From positions 1 through 64,000 of the forward strand of contig NZ_JAJQVM010000018.1 in NCBI RefSeq assembly GCF_021234875.1: a stretch of 64,000 nucleotides of DNA. Direction: 5' to 3'. Position 1 is the stretch's first letter; each line of letters starts with the position of its first letter. The notes beneath the pieces are model-generated. The model saw only the letters and a program-made list of their open reading frames with translations. It searched no databases and was not told the origin of the DNA. The stretch is from Marinibactrum halimedae (GTDB taxonomy: Bacteria; Pseudomonadota; Gammaproteobacteria; Pseudomonadales; Cellvibrionaceae). Shown one piece after another: positions 8,532 to 17,778 of this stretch. The position numbers and the translations under genes are program-made.

Positions 8532-9452
8532 ATGGGATATATAACGCCTTTATTGCCGTACTTGGCAGGTTGGTTATTGTTGATGTTTACGCCTCCATTT
8601 TTTGAATTGGGGTGGGTGAATGGGGTCGGACAATTGACCTTATTCGCGTTTGTGGTGTGCCTACCTGCCTGGAAAACAGGACGATTATCTTATGTAGATA
8701 TCGGGTGGCCATTGGGGTTGGCTATTATTGGTTTAGTGGCTCTCTTGTTGGCTGAAGGAAATATCTTACGCCAATCTATCATTGGGTTGGTGTATGTCTT
8801 TATTGGTTTGCGCATGGGGTTGGTGGCCATCAAATTATGGCGATTGGGTGTATTTCAAAATGAATTTCCCCGTTATCAGTACCAGCGTTTGCGTTGGCAA
8901 GAAAAGGGCATCAAAAACATTCCCCTAATGATACAGGTGGAAGCCGTGTTGCAAGGGGTGGCGAATATGTCATTTCTGGCATTTCCGGCGTTTGTGATTG
9001 CCGTGAACCCTGTAAGCCAAATTCATATGTTGGAAATGTTTGGACTTTTGATTTGGGTGGGTGCTTTTGCTATGGAAACCATCGCGGACAATCAAAAACG
9101 TGTCTTTTTAAAGGAGATGAAAAAGCAGGGCTTAAAAAATCAGGTGTGCAATGTTGGCTTGTGGCGTTACAGTCGTCACCCCAACTATTTCGCAGAATGG
9201 ATGGTATGGAACGCTTTAGTTATTGCCGCGTTGCCGTCATGGTGGGTGCTTCAAGCACAAATAAATACCGTGTTGTGGTTACTTATTGGCTTGGGGGTGC
9301 TTAATGCTTCGAGAGTGATGTATGTTACTTTGGTAGACTATACGGGCGCGAAACCTGCTGAATATTTTTCGGTTCAAAAGAGGCCAAAATACAAAACCTA
9401 TCAACAAACCACCAACCAGTTCTTCCCAGGCCCCTTTAAATCTGCCAAATAA
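8532..9452 (+). CDS. DUF1295 (steroid 5-alpha-reductase-like) membrane protein
   Basis: 306 residues with six or more hydrophobic segments. The C-terminal signature LWRYSRHPNYFAEW (about residues 210-223) is diagnostic for DUF1295/ICMT-like membrane enzymes. Members may be NADPH-dependent reductases of isoprenoid or steroid-like double bonds, but activity is rarely shown. AGAGGCGCTGGG precedes the ATG. The gene sits 17 bases behind the molybdopterin oxidoreductase, so the two are probably cotranscribed. A functional link is only suggested by that proximity. Confidence 0.85.
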   Translation: MGYITPLLPYLAGWLLLMFTPPFFELGWVNGVGQLTLFAFVVCLPAWKTGRLSYVDIGWPLGLAIIGLVALLLAEGNILRQSIIGLVYVFIGLRMGLVAIKLWRLGVFQNEFPRYQYQRLRWQEKGIKNIPLMIQVEAVLQGVANMSFLAFPAFVIAVNPVSQIHMLEMFGLLIWVGAFAMETIADNQKRVFLKEMKKQGLKNQVCNVGLWRYSRHPNYFAEWMVWNALVIAALPSWWVLQAQINTVLWLLIGLGVLNASRVMYVTLVDYTGAKPAEYFSVQKRPKYKTYQQTTNQFFPGPFKSAK

Positions 9453-9456
9453 AAAA

Positions 9457-9492
9457 TACCACTCTCATGAAGGGCTTTCATCGAGAGTGGTA
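9457..9492 (+). terminator. Hairpin terminator after the DUF1295 gene
   Basis: TACCACTCTC (9457-9466) pairs perfectly with GAGAGTGGTA (9483-9492), and the inner bases ATGAA/TTCAT extend the stem. It starts 4 bases after the stop. The A6 run lies on the 5' side, so the U tract is on the minus strand. On the plus strand the stem alone must act. Confidence 0.6.
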
Positions 9493-9813
9493 TAAGCTAG
9501 GCACTAAAAGCAAATTCAAATTTAACGTCAGAGAATATCGATCCTTTCTCAATGAATACATGGCAATCAATACTGCCCAGTCCTTGGGCGTAGTGAGTTA
9601 ACTGGAGAGATAGCAACTCACAAATCCTGGTCTGATTGCTTGCGTTCATCGATTGCTGTATCGATGGAAATCATTATCGCTTTATTCCCGCAGCGGTGTA
9701 CATAATCCTAGTGGCCACTTTTTATTTTTCCACGGTGTTTATGCCTAGTACTAAAGGTGTAGATAACGTGAAAACAGTCGATTGTTCGTACAGAAGAAAA
9801 GCATTTTATTAAC

Positions 9814-9893
9814 CGGACACTCTTTCTTTAAGCGGACACTTTTTTGTCCGCCGGACACTTTTCTTTTGTTTTTCCTCCCAGTAAATCGGACAC
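9814..9893 (+). promoter_or_regulatory. Four CGGACAC boxes, putative activator (UAS) sites
   Basis: CGGACAC occurs at 9814-9820, 9833-9839, 9852-9858 and 9887-9893, the first three spaced exactly 19 bases apart. The second box pairs with TGTCCGC at 9845-9851 to give the dyad GCGGACA-N5-TGTCCGC. They lie 38-118 bases upstream of a sigma-54-like promoter, where enhancer sites for NtrC-family activators are expected. Assignment to the activator encoded at 14807 is inference. The rest of the 9493-9813 gap shows nothing recognisable. Confidence 0.6.
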
Positions 9894-9930
9894 TTATTAA
9901 AAAATCTTTTTATATCAATGGCTTAGAGTT

Positions 9931-9947
9931 TTGGCATGGCTTTTGAT
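9931..9947 (+). promoter_or_regulatory. Sigma-54 promoter candidate
   Basis: TTGGCATGGCTTTTGAT fits the -24/-12 consensus YTGGCACGrNNNTTGCW, differing at two positions (C to T in the -24 element, GC to GA in the -12 element). It lies about 55 bases before the adaptor ATG. An NtrC-family activator gene in the same locus supports the call. Confidence 0.6.
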
Positions 9948-10002
9948 TAGAATGGGATTGTTGACGAAAGTCATGGGTGTTTAACAATAAAATGAGGAAG
10001 TT

Positions 10003-11259
10003 ATGTCCATTCGCGATACGTCCGCTCAGGACACTGTGATAACTCAAAAAAGTTCCAAGCGCTGGTGGCGTGTTGCTGGTGTGGCTTTGGTTGCCGTCTC
10101 TGTAATGTCCATCATTGGTATTGTTGGTTTCGATGCGGAGGCTTCGATTAATCGTACTAATCTGCGAACCGCTGTAGTGGAAAGGGGGTTGTTTGTCCGA
10201 GATGTGAATGTCACCGGTAGAGTTGTTGCCGCCAATGCGCCCAGAGTATATAGCGCTGCAAAAGGGACGGTGCATATTTTAAAACAACCGGGTGAAACCG
10301 TATTGGAAGGGGAAAAAATTGCAGCGCTCCATAGCCCTGAATTAGAAAATCAACTTCAGCAAGCCCAAACAGTACTACAAAGCGAGGAGTTGGAGTTATC
10401 TCGTTTGAAATTACAAGGTGAGCAACAAGCATTAAGTTTGAAAAAAAGTGCCGATATGGCTCGAGTGAATCATTTGGCTGCACAGCGAGAATTACGGCGA
10501 GCTCAGCAATCGTTTGCCATGAAAGTCATCTCTGATTTGGACTTTGCTAAGGCAAAAGACGATTTAACCACCGCTGAACTGGAGTTGGATAATGCTGAGC
10601 AAGAGCGTTCCCTTGCCCTACGAATGGCGGATTTTGAAGTAAAAACCAAACAAGTCGCTATTGCCCGACAACAATTAATTGTGAATGAACTTCAGCGAAA
10701 ATTTGAACAGTTGGATATCGTCTCTCCGGTGGAGGGCATTATGGGTAATTGGTTGATTGAGCAAGATAGTTCGGTAGAAGAAAACACCGCATTGCTGGTA
10801 GTAGTGGATTTGAATGCGTTTGAAGGTGAGGTAGATATTCCTCAGTCTTACGCCAATGAGTTGGCTTCTGGTATGTCCGTCGCTATTCGCCTGGGTACTG
10901 AACATTTTTCAGGTGTTCTAAAATCGGTGTCTCCAGAGGTGGATGGTAATATCGTGCGCGGGCGTATTGCGTTTGAAGCTCCAGAGGGAATATCACTACG
11001 ACAAAAGCAGAATTTATCCGTTCGTATTTTATTGGATGAAAAAGACAACGTGTTGTTTGTGAATCGAGGGCGTAATACGAATTCTCAAAATGAGATATAT
11101 CGTGTGATTGACGGTATGGCCAAAAGACATCATGTTGAATTTGGAAGTCAGAGTATTAATCAAATTGAAGTGGTTTCGGGTCTGTCTTTGGGGGATGAAA
11201 TTGTAATCTCCGATATGTCAGATTTTAATGGCCGCGAATTTGTTCGTATAAATAATTAA
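10003..11259 (+). CDS. HlyD/MacA-family periplasmic adaptor of an ABC efflux system
   Basis: 418 residues. An N-terminal membrane anchor (about 25-46) is followed by a lipoyl/barrel half (AAKGTVHILKQPGETVLEG, about 85-105), a long alpha-helical hairpin (about 115-220, rich in Q, E, L, K), and the closing lipoyl segment (IVSPVEGIMGNWLIEQDSSV). A beta-barrel and membrane-proximal region make up the rest. MacA-like adaptors connect an inner-membrane ABC transporter to an outer-membrane channel. No channel gene is in the locus, so a TolC-type protein elsewhere is implied. It is the first gene behind the sigma-54-like promoter and has a GAGGAAG ribosome-binding site. Confidence 0.85.
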   Translation: MSIRDTSAQDTVITQKSSKRWWRVAGVALVAVSVMSIIGIVGFDAEASINRTNLRTAVVERGLFVRDVNVTGRVVAANAPRVYSAAKGTVHILKQPGETVLEGEKIAALHSPELENQLQQAQTVLQSEELELSRLKLQGEQQALSLKKSADMARVNHLAAQRELRRAQQSFAMKVISDLDFAKAKDDLTTAELELDNAEQERSLALRMADFEVKTKQVAIARQQLIVNELQRKFEQLDIVSPVEGIMGNWLIEQDSSVEENTALLVVVDLNAFEGEVDIPQSYANELASGMSVAIRLGTEHFSGVLKSVSPEVDGNIVRGRIAFEAPEGISLRQKQNLSVRILLDEKDNVLFVNRGRNTNSQNEIYRVIDGMAKRHHVEFGSQSINQIEVVSGLSLGDEIVISDMSDFNGREFVRINN

Positions 11260-11331
11260 TTTTTGCCTGAATGATTTTTTTAGAATATTACAATGTAGCT
11301 AACAATGCGGCTAAAAACAGGAGAGTTTTCG

Positions 11332-12054
11332 ATGTTAAAAATGAAGGGTGTGAATAAAGTCTATACCACAGATATGATTGAAACACATGCGTTACGTGAG
11401 TTTGATCTTTCGGTTGAATCTGGTGAGTTTGTTACTGTGACGGGGCCATCGGGTTCGGGTAAAACCACGTTTTTAAATATTGCAGGATTATTGGAAACAG
11501 CAACCTCTGGTAGCTATGAATTAGATGGAGTTGATATTTTAGGGCTCAGTGACAGTCAGCGTTCGGTATTAAGAAATCAAAAAGTCGGGTTTATTTTTCA
11601 GGGGTTTAATTTAATTCCAGATTTAAACTTATTTGATAATGTGGATGTGCCTCTGCGTTATCGTGGCCTTTCGGCGAAAGAAAGAAAAGCACGTATTGAG
11701 GAAGCATTGGCGAGGGTGGGTTTAGCGGCCCGAGCCAAACACGTTCCTTCACAGCTTTCCGGTGGACAACAGCAGCGAGTTGCCATTGCGCGTGCACTGG
11801 CCGGAAAACCAAAATTCCTTTTGGCGGATGAGCCTACGGGTAACTTAGATTCCCTTATGGCACGACAGGTCATGGAATTACTGGAAGAAATTAATACTGA
11901 AGGCACAACGATTGTGATGGTGACTCATGATCCTGAATTGGCCGCTCGCTCGAAGAGAAATATCCAAATTGTGGATGGTCAGGTGTGTGATATGAATTCT
12001 TATTCAGTTTCGTCGACATCTATAGCCACACAGAAAGAATCCACATTGGCTTAA
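11332..12054 (+). CDS. ABC transporter ATPase, LolD/MacB type
   Basis: 240 residues. Walker A GPSGSGKT (about 38-45), Q-loop in FIFQGFNL, signature LSGGQQQR (about 142), Walker B FLLADEPTGNLD and the switch region MVTHD are all intact. The ATG at 11332 is preferred because CAGGAGAG sits right before it. An in-frame ATG at 11305 would add nine residues without such a site. It is expected to energise the two downstream permeases. The pattern (adaptor, ATPase, two FtsX-type permeases) points to a mechanotransmission-type pump, with lipid, peptide or drug cargo unknown. Confidence 0.92.
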   Translation: MLKMKGVNKVYTTDMIETHALREFDLSVESGEFVTVTGPSGSGKTTFLNIAGLLETATSGSYELDGVDILGLSDSQRSVLRNQKVGFIFQGFNLIPDLNLFDNVDVPLRYRGLSAKERKARIEEALARVGLAARAKHVPSQLSGGQQQRVAIARALAGKPKFLLADEPTGNLDSLMARQVMELLEEINTEGTTIVMVTHDPELAARSKRNIQIVDGQVCDMNSYSVSSTSIATQKESTLA

Positions 12055-12088
12055 TTTCATGATTTGATTTCAGAAATAAGGGGTGAAC

Positions 12089-13414
12089 ATGTTTGCATAT
12101 TATATTCATTTAAGCCTACGGCAGCTGCGGGCTATGCCGGTATTGAATGGGTTTATCGCATTGGCCATTGCCTTAGGTATTGGTGTATCGATGACGATGA
12201 TGACGCTCTACCAAGCATTGAGCCATAATCCGGCTGGAGATAAAAGCTCAGTGTTATTCAATGTGCAGTTGGCGGCTTATGGGGCCGAGCTGGAGACGTG
12301 GGGGGGGCATGATGGTTTGCCCGATCAAATTACGTATCAGGATGCCAAAAATTTACGAAATGCGGATTTACCGTTTAAAAGTTCACCGATGTATGCAATC
12401 GGTGAAGTAATAGAAAAGAGTACAGGTACAAAGCGGTTAAGTAATCACTATAAAGGGAGGTTTATCGATTCAGATTTTTTCTCTATGTTCGAATTGGAGT
12501 TTATTTATGGCCAGCCTTGGTCTTCTTCTGTTGATGAGCACCCAGAGCGTTTGATTGTGATTGATGAAAATCTTAATCAGTGGGCATTTAATGGCAAGAA
12601 TAGTGTGGGAGAAACGTTACGCGTCAAAGAAAATCAATTTACCGTAGTGGGAGTGGTAAAAGAGTGGCGGCCTTTGCCTCAATTTCATCATCTAGGCAGT
12701 CGTAGCGCTTTTTCACGTAACTTTGATAATTATTTCTTACCCTTTAGCTTGGTGCCGGAGTTAGAGTTGTATGGTCAAGGAAGTATTAATGGTTGGAAGT
12801 CAGAATCCATTGTAGAGTTTAAGGACTTTCTTCAGTCAGAATTAATCTGGATGGCCTACTGGGTTGAGTTACCCACCAAAGATGCCGTGAGTGATTATCA
12901 AAATTTTCTATCAGCATACGTATCCGAACAACAATCTCTAGGGCGATTTACCCACCCACAAGCCCGTGGTCGTTTACGAGATGTTGCCGAATGGTTGTCC
13001 TACAAGGCCGTAGTCAATGAAGATAATCGAATTCTTGTTGGACTTAGTCTGTTGTTTTTGCTGGTGTGTATGGTCAATGCCGTTGCATTGTTGCTGGCAA
13101 AATTTATGCGAAAAGCAAACGAAGCTGGAGTACGTCGTGCGCTGGGAGCACGCAGAATCGATATTTTTCAGCAATTTTTATCGGATGTCTCTGTCTTGGG
13201 GGGTATTGGAGGTATTGCTGGGTTAATGCTTTCGGTACTGGGCTTATGGGCATTAAGAGTGCTATATCCAGAGTTTCAGAATATTGCCCACTTGGACTTC
13301 GGCATGGCTCTAGTTACCTTAGCCGTATCCATGGGAGCAGCCATTATTTCGGGAATATACCCCGCATATCGGGTATGTAAAGCACAGCCATCTCTATTTT
13401 TAAAAGCGCAATAG
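12089..13414 (+). CDS. ABC transporter permease, FtsX/MacB-like (first)
   Basis: About 441 residues. It has the four-helix FtsX layout: a first membrane segment near residues 18-40 (FIALAIALGIGVSMTMMTLY), a large MacB-PCD-like periplasmic domain (about 45-285), and three C-terminal segments starting at LVGLSLLFLLVCMVNAVALL and ending in AIISGIYPAYRVCKAQPSLFLKAQ. The EAGVRRALGARR coupling motif that contacts the ATPase is present. The ATG at 12089 follows AAGGGGTG. A GTG two codons upstream is less likely. It pairs with the next permease as a heterodimer, by inference from the two distinct genes. Confidence 0.88.
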   Translation: MFAYYIHLSLRQLRAMPVLNGFIALAIALGIGVSMTMMTLYQALSHNPAGDKSSVLFNVQLAAYGAELETWGGHDGLPDQITYQDAKNLRNADLPFKSSPMYAIGEVIEKSTGTKRLSNHYKGRFIDSDFFSMFELEFIYGQPWSSSVDEHPERLIVIDENLNQWAFNGKNSVGETLRVKENQFTVVGVVKEWRPLPQFHHLGSRSAFSRNFDNYFLPFSLVPELELYGQGSINGWKSESIVEFKDFLQSELIWMAYWVELPTKDAVSDYQNFLSAYVSEQQSLGRFTHPQARGRLRDVAEWLSYKAVVNEDNRILVGLSLLFLLVCMVNAVALLLAKFMRKANEAGVRRALGARRIDIFQQFLSDVSVLGGIGGIAGLMLSVLGLWALRVLYPEFQNIAHLDFGMALVTLAVSMGAAIISGIYPAYRVCKAQPSLFLKAQ

Positions 13415-13423
13415 GGGGGAAGT

Positions 13424-14683
13424 ATGACATCACCACAAGAATCATTAAGTATGAATAAGCAAGGCTTCAGTTGGTCTGTTGGCCCTATTTCTCGCAGTCT
13501 TCTTAAAAATCCGGTCAGCGCTATTCTGATTATTCTTCAGGTGGCGCTCACCTTATCCATTGTCAGTAATAGCTTATTTATTATTGATGCAAGAATTGAA
13601 AAAATGAATCGACCTACCGGTGTGGTAGAGGACGAACTTTTATTTGTTCACCCTTTGTATTTGGGTGAGAAACAAGATCGATTGTTTCAAAGAGATGAAG
13701 ATTTAGCGGCACTGCGTGCTTTGCCTGGTGTGAAGTCAGTCATGCAAATAAATGCTTCACCATTAGGTGGTAGCAACAATAGTAATACCATTTGTGAGTC
13801 AGAAATAGAAAGTACATCGACTTGTCACACGGATGCCAGTTTATTTATGGGTGGGGGGAAAGTCATTCAGTCTTATGGATTAACCTTGCTTGAGGGGCGT
13901 GAATTTTTTGAAGAAGAAATCGAAGATGGCCGTTTAATGGGGGGGCTGAAAACCAGTACCTTGATTATTACCAAAGCATTAGCGGAGGCTTTATTCCCAG
14001 GTGAAAGTGCCATTGGGAAAGTGGTGTATATGTCTGAAAAGGCTCAAACCATTGTTGGAGTTGTGGAAAGATTACAGCGGCCGGGAGCATTAATTGATGA
14101 CGATGAGTTTGAATTTTCTGCCATTTTACCGATGAAGCCGTCATCTTATGCGCCGCTTGTGGTTCGTGCAGAGGCTGAGTCGATACCTGAACTGGCGTCT
14201 ACGGTAAAAAGCGTATTAGAAGCCGAGAATTCAGGGCGGCTCATTAATCATGTGATCACCATGAAAGAACAACGTAAACAAGGGTATGGCGATGATTTTG
14301 CTATGACATTAATTTTATCTCTAACGATTGTCTTATTGGTTATTGTGACGGCGTTGGGAATTACCGGCTTGGTGAGTTTTAGTGTTGGCAGCCGTACTAA
14401 GCAAATCGGCATTCGTCGGGCATTGGGTGCGCGCAAGGTGGATGTGTTATGTCATTTCTTATTAGAGAATGGCCTTATTGTTATCGTTGGTATTATATTG
14501 GGGTTTGCATTGTCTTATGTCTTGAATCAACAGTTGATGACATTCTATGAGCTGTCTAAGCTTGAGGGTGTTTTTGTGCTCGCTAGTGCTCTTTTGGTCT
14601 TGATGATTGCTCAATTGGCAACCTTCTTCCCGGCATTGAAAGCCAGTCGAATTTCACCCGCAATTGCGACACGTACCGTGTAG
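13424..14683 (+). CDS. ABC transporter permease, FtsX/MacB-like (second)
   Basis: 419 residues with the same architecture as its neighbour: a membrane segment near 31-54, a periplasmic domain, then three segments in the C-terminal third. KQIGIRRALGARKVDVL is the conserved cytoplasmic coupling motif, and FPALKASRISPAIATRTV is the usual C-terminus. It starts 9 bases after the first permease stop, with AGGGGGGAAG as ribosome-binding site, so the two are translated from one message. An intrinsic terminator follows, separating this operon from the two regulatory genes. Confidence 0.88.
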   Translation: MTSPQESLSMNKQGFSWSVGPISRSLLKNPVSAILIILQVALTLSIVSNSLFIIDARIEKMNRPTGVVEDELLFVHPLYLGEKQDRLFQRDEDLAALRALPGVKSVMQINASPLGGSNNSNTICESEIESTSTCHTDASLFMGGGKVIQSYGLTLLEGREFFEEEIEDGRLMGGLKTSTLIITKALAEALFPGESAIGKVVYMSEKAQTIVGVVERLQRPGALIDDDEFEFSAILPMKPSSYAPLVVRAEAESIPELASTVKSVLEAENSGRLINHVITMKEQRKQGYGDDFAMTLILSLTIVLLVIVTALGITGLVSFSVGSRTKQIGIRRALGARKVDVLCHFLLENGLIVIVGIILGFALSYVLNQQLMTFYELSKLEGVFVLASALLVLMIAQLATFFPALKASRISPAIATRTV

Positions 14684-14692
14684 AGTGAAAAT

Positions 14693-14716
14693 AAGCAGCC
14701 TATTGGGCTGCTTTTG
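14693..14716 (+). terminator. Intrinsic terminator after the efflux operon
   Basis: AGCAGCC (14694-14700), loop TATT, GGCTGCT (14706-14712) and then TTT form a compact GC-rich stem followed by a short T tract, 10 bases after the second permease stop. Confidence 0.75.
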
Positions 14717-14806
14717 CACAAATAAACATCGGTATATAAAACAAGCCTATAAAATAGGCATATAAAGCAGAGGTAAAAGGGTGAACAGTAATGGAGCGAT
14801 TTCTTT

Positions 14807-16384
14807 GTGATACTGTTGGTTGATGATAATCCGGCTATATTAGAGGCGTTGAGCTTATTATTGGAAATTCATGGTTATGAAGTGTGTACCGCTTCAGGGC
14901 CTGAGTCTGCGCTTAAGCGGGTTCAGAGCCAGGAAATTCATTTAGTGATTTCAGATATGAATTTTCAATCTGAAACGACTTCTGGTCGTGAAGGGCGTCA
15001 ATTATTCTATCAATTGAGAGAATTAAACCCGAATTTGCCTATTATTTTGATGACGGCTTGGGCAAATTTAGAAATGGCTGTGGAATTGGTCAAATCCGGT
15101 GCGGCGGATTATCTTTCGAAACCTTGGGAAGATCAAAAATTACTTATTGCTGTTCAAAATTTGTTATCGCTGGGTGAATTAAGTACAGAAAATCAGCGGT
15201 TACAACATGTGGAATCTCGCCGATTGGCCATGAAGTTTTCAACGGAAGCCAATTACGACCTCTGTAATACGGTTTTTTTGAGCCCGATGATGCAGCGAGT
15301 GGTGGATATGGCGGTGCATGTCGCTCCTGCGGATGTACCGGTGTTAATAACAGGCCCTAATGGTGCAGGTAAAGAAAAAATAGCCGAAATTATCCAAGCT
15401 AATTCACGTCGAAAAAGTCAGCCCTTTATTAAAGTGAATGTGGGTGCATTGCCGGCGGATTTACTGGAAGCAGAACTGTTTGGAGCAGAAAAGGGTGCAT
15501 TTACCGGGAGTGATAAACGGAGAGTCGGTCGATTTGAAGCGGCTAACGGAGGTACTTTATTTCTTGATGAAATGGGAAATCTGTCCCTTGAGGGGCAGCA
15601 TAAATTACTGCGAGTTTTGCAATCCGGTGAATTTGAGCGTGTTGGTAGCTCACAAACCCAAAAAGTGGATGTGAGAATTATTGCTGCAACCAATGAAAAC
15701 CTACCAAAAGCGATTGCTGAGCAGCGGTTTCGAGAAGATTTATATTATCGCCTAAATGTCATTGAATTAAATGTTCCACCTTTAAAAGATCGCCCGGAAG
15801 ATATATTGCCTTTGGCTGAATTTTTTCTATCTCAATCTTCTTCGGCACCGAAAGGCGCATCGGAGAAGTCTTCTGTGAACGCACCCGCTAAATCATTAAG
15901 TCGTCAAGCAATATTGAAAATGGAGGCATATCATTGGCCTGGAAATGTGCGAGAGCTACACAATTGCATACAACGAGCCTGTTTATTAAGCCAAGCCAAT
16001 GAAATCTCCAGTGAGGACTTGGGGCTCACCTTATTGGAGTCACCTTCTTTTTGTGTTGACGGTATAACCAGAGAGGAGGCAAGCCATAATTCTCTTAAAC
16101 GCAGCTCTGATAATGCTGCGTCTTCTAATCTCCATTTATCTTCTGGTCACAGTCCATCTAAAGACCTTTTATTTAAAGGCAATTTAGCTAAAGGTAATTC
16201 ACCTAAAGTCAACTCAGCTAAAGGTAAATGCTCAAAAGAAGAAAAACAGGACGTGACACTTGAAGACATTCAACACGCCTTGGATCAAAATGGTGGGGTA
16301 GTGGCGCGTGCGGCACGCCAATTAGGGATTAGTCGCCAAGCGCTTTATCGTCGTCTCGCCAAATACGAAGGAGAGAGTGAGTGA
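14807..16384 (+). CDS. NtrC-family sigma-54-dependent response regulator
   Basis: 525 residues. The receiver domain has VDDN at 5-8, phosphoacceptor D50 (VISDMNF) and a KPWE motif. The AAA+ domain has a Walker A variant GPNGAGKE, the sigma-54 contact loop GAFTGS near 230-235 (usual form GAFTGA), Walker B GGTLFLDEMGN and the R-finger region. A 65-residue Ser/Lys-rich linker with short repeats precedes a Fis-type helix-turn-helix (VARAARQLGISRQALYRRL). The GTG start is the only one available after an in-frame stop. GGAG lies 10 bases upstream. It probably activates the efflux operon through the CGGACAC boxes. Confidence 0.9.
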   Translation: MILLVDDNPAILEALSLLLEIHGYEVCTASGPESALKRVQSQEIHLVISDMNFQSETTSGREGRQLFYQLRELNPNLPIILMTAWANLEMAVELVKSGAADYLSKPWEDQKLLIAVQNLLSLGELSTENQRLQHVESRRLAMKFSTEANYDLCNTVFLSPMMQRVVDMAVHVAPADVPVLITGPNGAGKEKIAEIIQANSRRKSQPFIKVNVGALPADLLEAELFGAEKGAFTGSDKRRVGRFEAANGGTLFLDEMGNLSLEGQHKLLRVLQSGEFERVGSSQTQKVDVRIIAATNENLPKAIAEQRFREDLYYRLNVIELNVPPLKDRPEDILPLAEFFLSQSSSAPKGASEKSSVNAPAKSLSRQAILKMEAYHWPGNVRELHNCIQRACLLSQANEISSEDLGLTLLESPSFCVDGITREEASHNSLKRSSDNAASSNLHLSSGHSPSKDLLFKGNLAKGNSPKVNSAKGKCSKEEKQDVTLEDIQHALDQNGGVVARAARQLGISRQALYRRLAKYEGESE

Positions 16385-17760
16385 CTGCTTCTACATCCCT
16401 TCAGCGTCGCTTTGCGATCCTTTTTCTGGCCCTTTCTTTACTGTCATCGTTGATTACAGCCTTCATTTTTTTTACTTTTTCTGATCTCAGTATGGATTTA
16501 TTCACCCGTCACTCTATGGTCTTGCTTATTGCGGCAATATCTTTTGGCATGTTGATCAGTTCTGTTTTAGGAGTATGGCTGGCGGGTATATTAAGCAAAA
16601 ATATCAAAGCGCTTGAAGTGGCGTTATTTAATCTTAGTGATCAAAACTTCAGTGTGTCTCTTGCGCCACCGAGTCTCGGTGAATTTACCCGAGTTGTTGA
16701 GAAAATGAATGAAACCTTCTCTGAACTTCGAGTGGAGCGGCAAAGAATTTATCAAAAAGAGTTAATGCTCGATAAGCTAATGCAAAGTTCTCCCATGGCT
16801 GCTGTATTGGTGAACAGTAATGGCCGCGTGATTTACAGCAATCATGCTGCTAGTCGGTTACTGAATTCTGGTCAATCACTTAATGGTTGTGAATTTTTCG
16901 AAAGCTTAAAGTGTGTGCCAAGTGTTTTTTATGATTGTGTCAAAAATCAAAAAGAGACATTTTTTCAAGTGGGGTATGGGGATGAGCTTTGCTCTTATCA
17001 CTACACAATGTCTCGCTTTGAATTGCAGGGGCAGAGGCATACTTTGCATTTGTTTAATGATATTTCGAGAGAGTTAAATCGACAAGAAGCCGCGACTTGG
17101 AAGAAAGTTATTAGAGTGATTACTCATGAGTTAAATAATTCGCTTGCACCGATTTCATCGATGGCCCATTCTGCCAAAGTGTTGGCGGATAAGCAGCGAA
17201 TGGAAATGCTTCAAAAAGTACTGATCCGCATTGAGGATAATGTTAAAAATTTGCATGAGTTTATTCAAAAATACGCTGAATTTTCTCGTTTGCCTATTCC
17301 ACAAAAAACCAATATCGATTGGCTTGCAATGATGGCTGTATTGCAAGAGCAGTACTCATTTTCGCTCACGGTAGAAGATGATTTACCTGAAATAAACGCT
17401 GATCCAATACAGATTCAGCAAGTTATGATTAACCTGTTAAAAAATGCCTATGAATCCTGTGCCGATGAAAGTTCGGTATCTGTAATTTTAAAAAATACTG
17501 GGAAGACCTTGCTCGATGTTAGTCAAGCTAACGGCAATGAGGTTGAGGCACAGGGCGGTGTTAAAGTGGAAGTGTTAGATAAGGGGCCAGGAATGACCGC
17601 AGATGTGATGAAAAATGCGTTAACGCCTTTTTATTCAACGAAGGCGCTGGGTTCTGGTATTGGCTTGGCTTTATGCAAGGAAATTATTGAGGCTCATGAT
17701 GGGCGTTTACAGTTAGAGAACCGGCCAACGGGAGGGTTGGCCGTCTCTTTTACGCTATAG
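16381..17760 (+). CDS. Membrane sensor histidine kinase partnered with the NtrC-family regulator
   Basis: 459 residues. Two membrane segments (about 12-33 and 40-66) leave only a very short periplasmic loop, so it may sense a membrane or internal signal. A HAMP-like stretch, a PAS domain (about 130-225, MAAVLVNSNGRVIYSNHAA) and a kinase core follow. The phosphoacceptor is in VITHELNNSLAPI, and the ATP-binding lid has NLLKNAYESC, DKGPGM and GSGIGLAL. The start codon GTG overlaps the regulator stop (GTGA), which indicates translational coupling. The large-scale layout resembles NtrY-type kinases. Confidence 0.9.
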   Translation: MTASTSLQRRFAILFLALSLLSSLITAFIFFTFSDLSMDLFTRHSMVLLIAAISFGMLISSVLGVWLAGILSKNIKALEVALFNLSDQNFSVSLAPPSLGEFTRVVEKMNETFSELRVERQRIYQKELMLDKLMQSSPMAAVLVNSNGRVIYSNHAASRLLNSGQSLNGCEFFESLKCVPSVFYDCVKNQKETFFQVGYGDELCSYHYTMSRFELQGQRHTLHLFNDISRELNRQEAATWKKVIRVITHELNNSLAPISSMAHSAKVLADKQRMEMLQKVLIRIEDNVKNLHEFIQKYAEFSRLPIPQKTNIDWLAMMAVLQEQYSFSLTVEDDLPEINADPIQIQQVMINLLKNAYESCADESSVSVILKNTGKTLLDVSQANGNEVEAQGGVKVEVLDKGPGMTADVMKNALTPFYSTKALGSGIGLALCKEIIEAHDGRLQLENRPTGGLAVSFTL

Positions 17761-17778
17761 GCTTGCGCAACACTGCTT

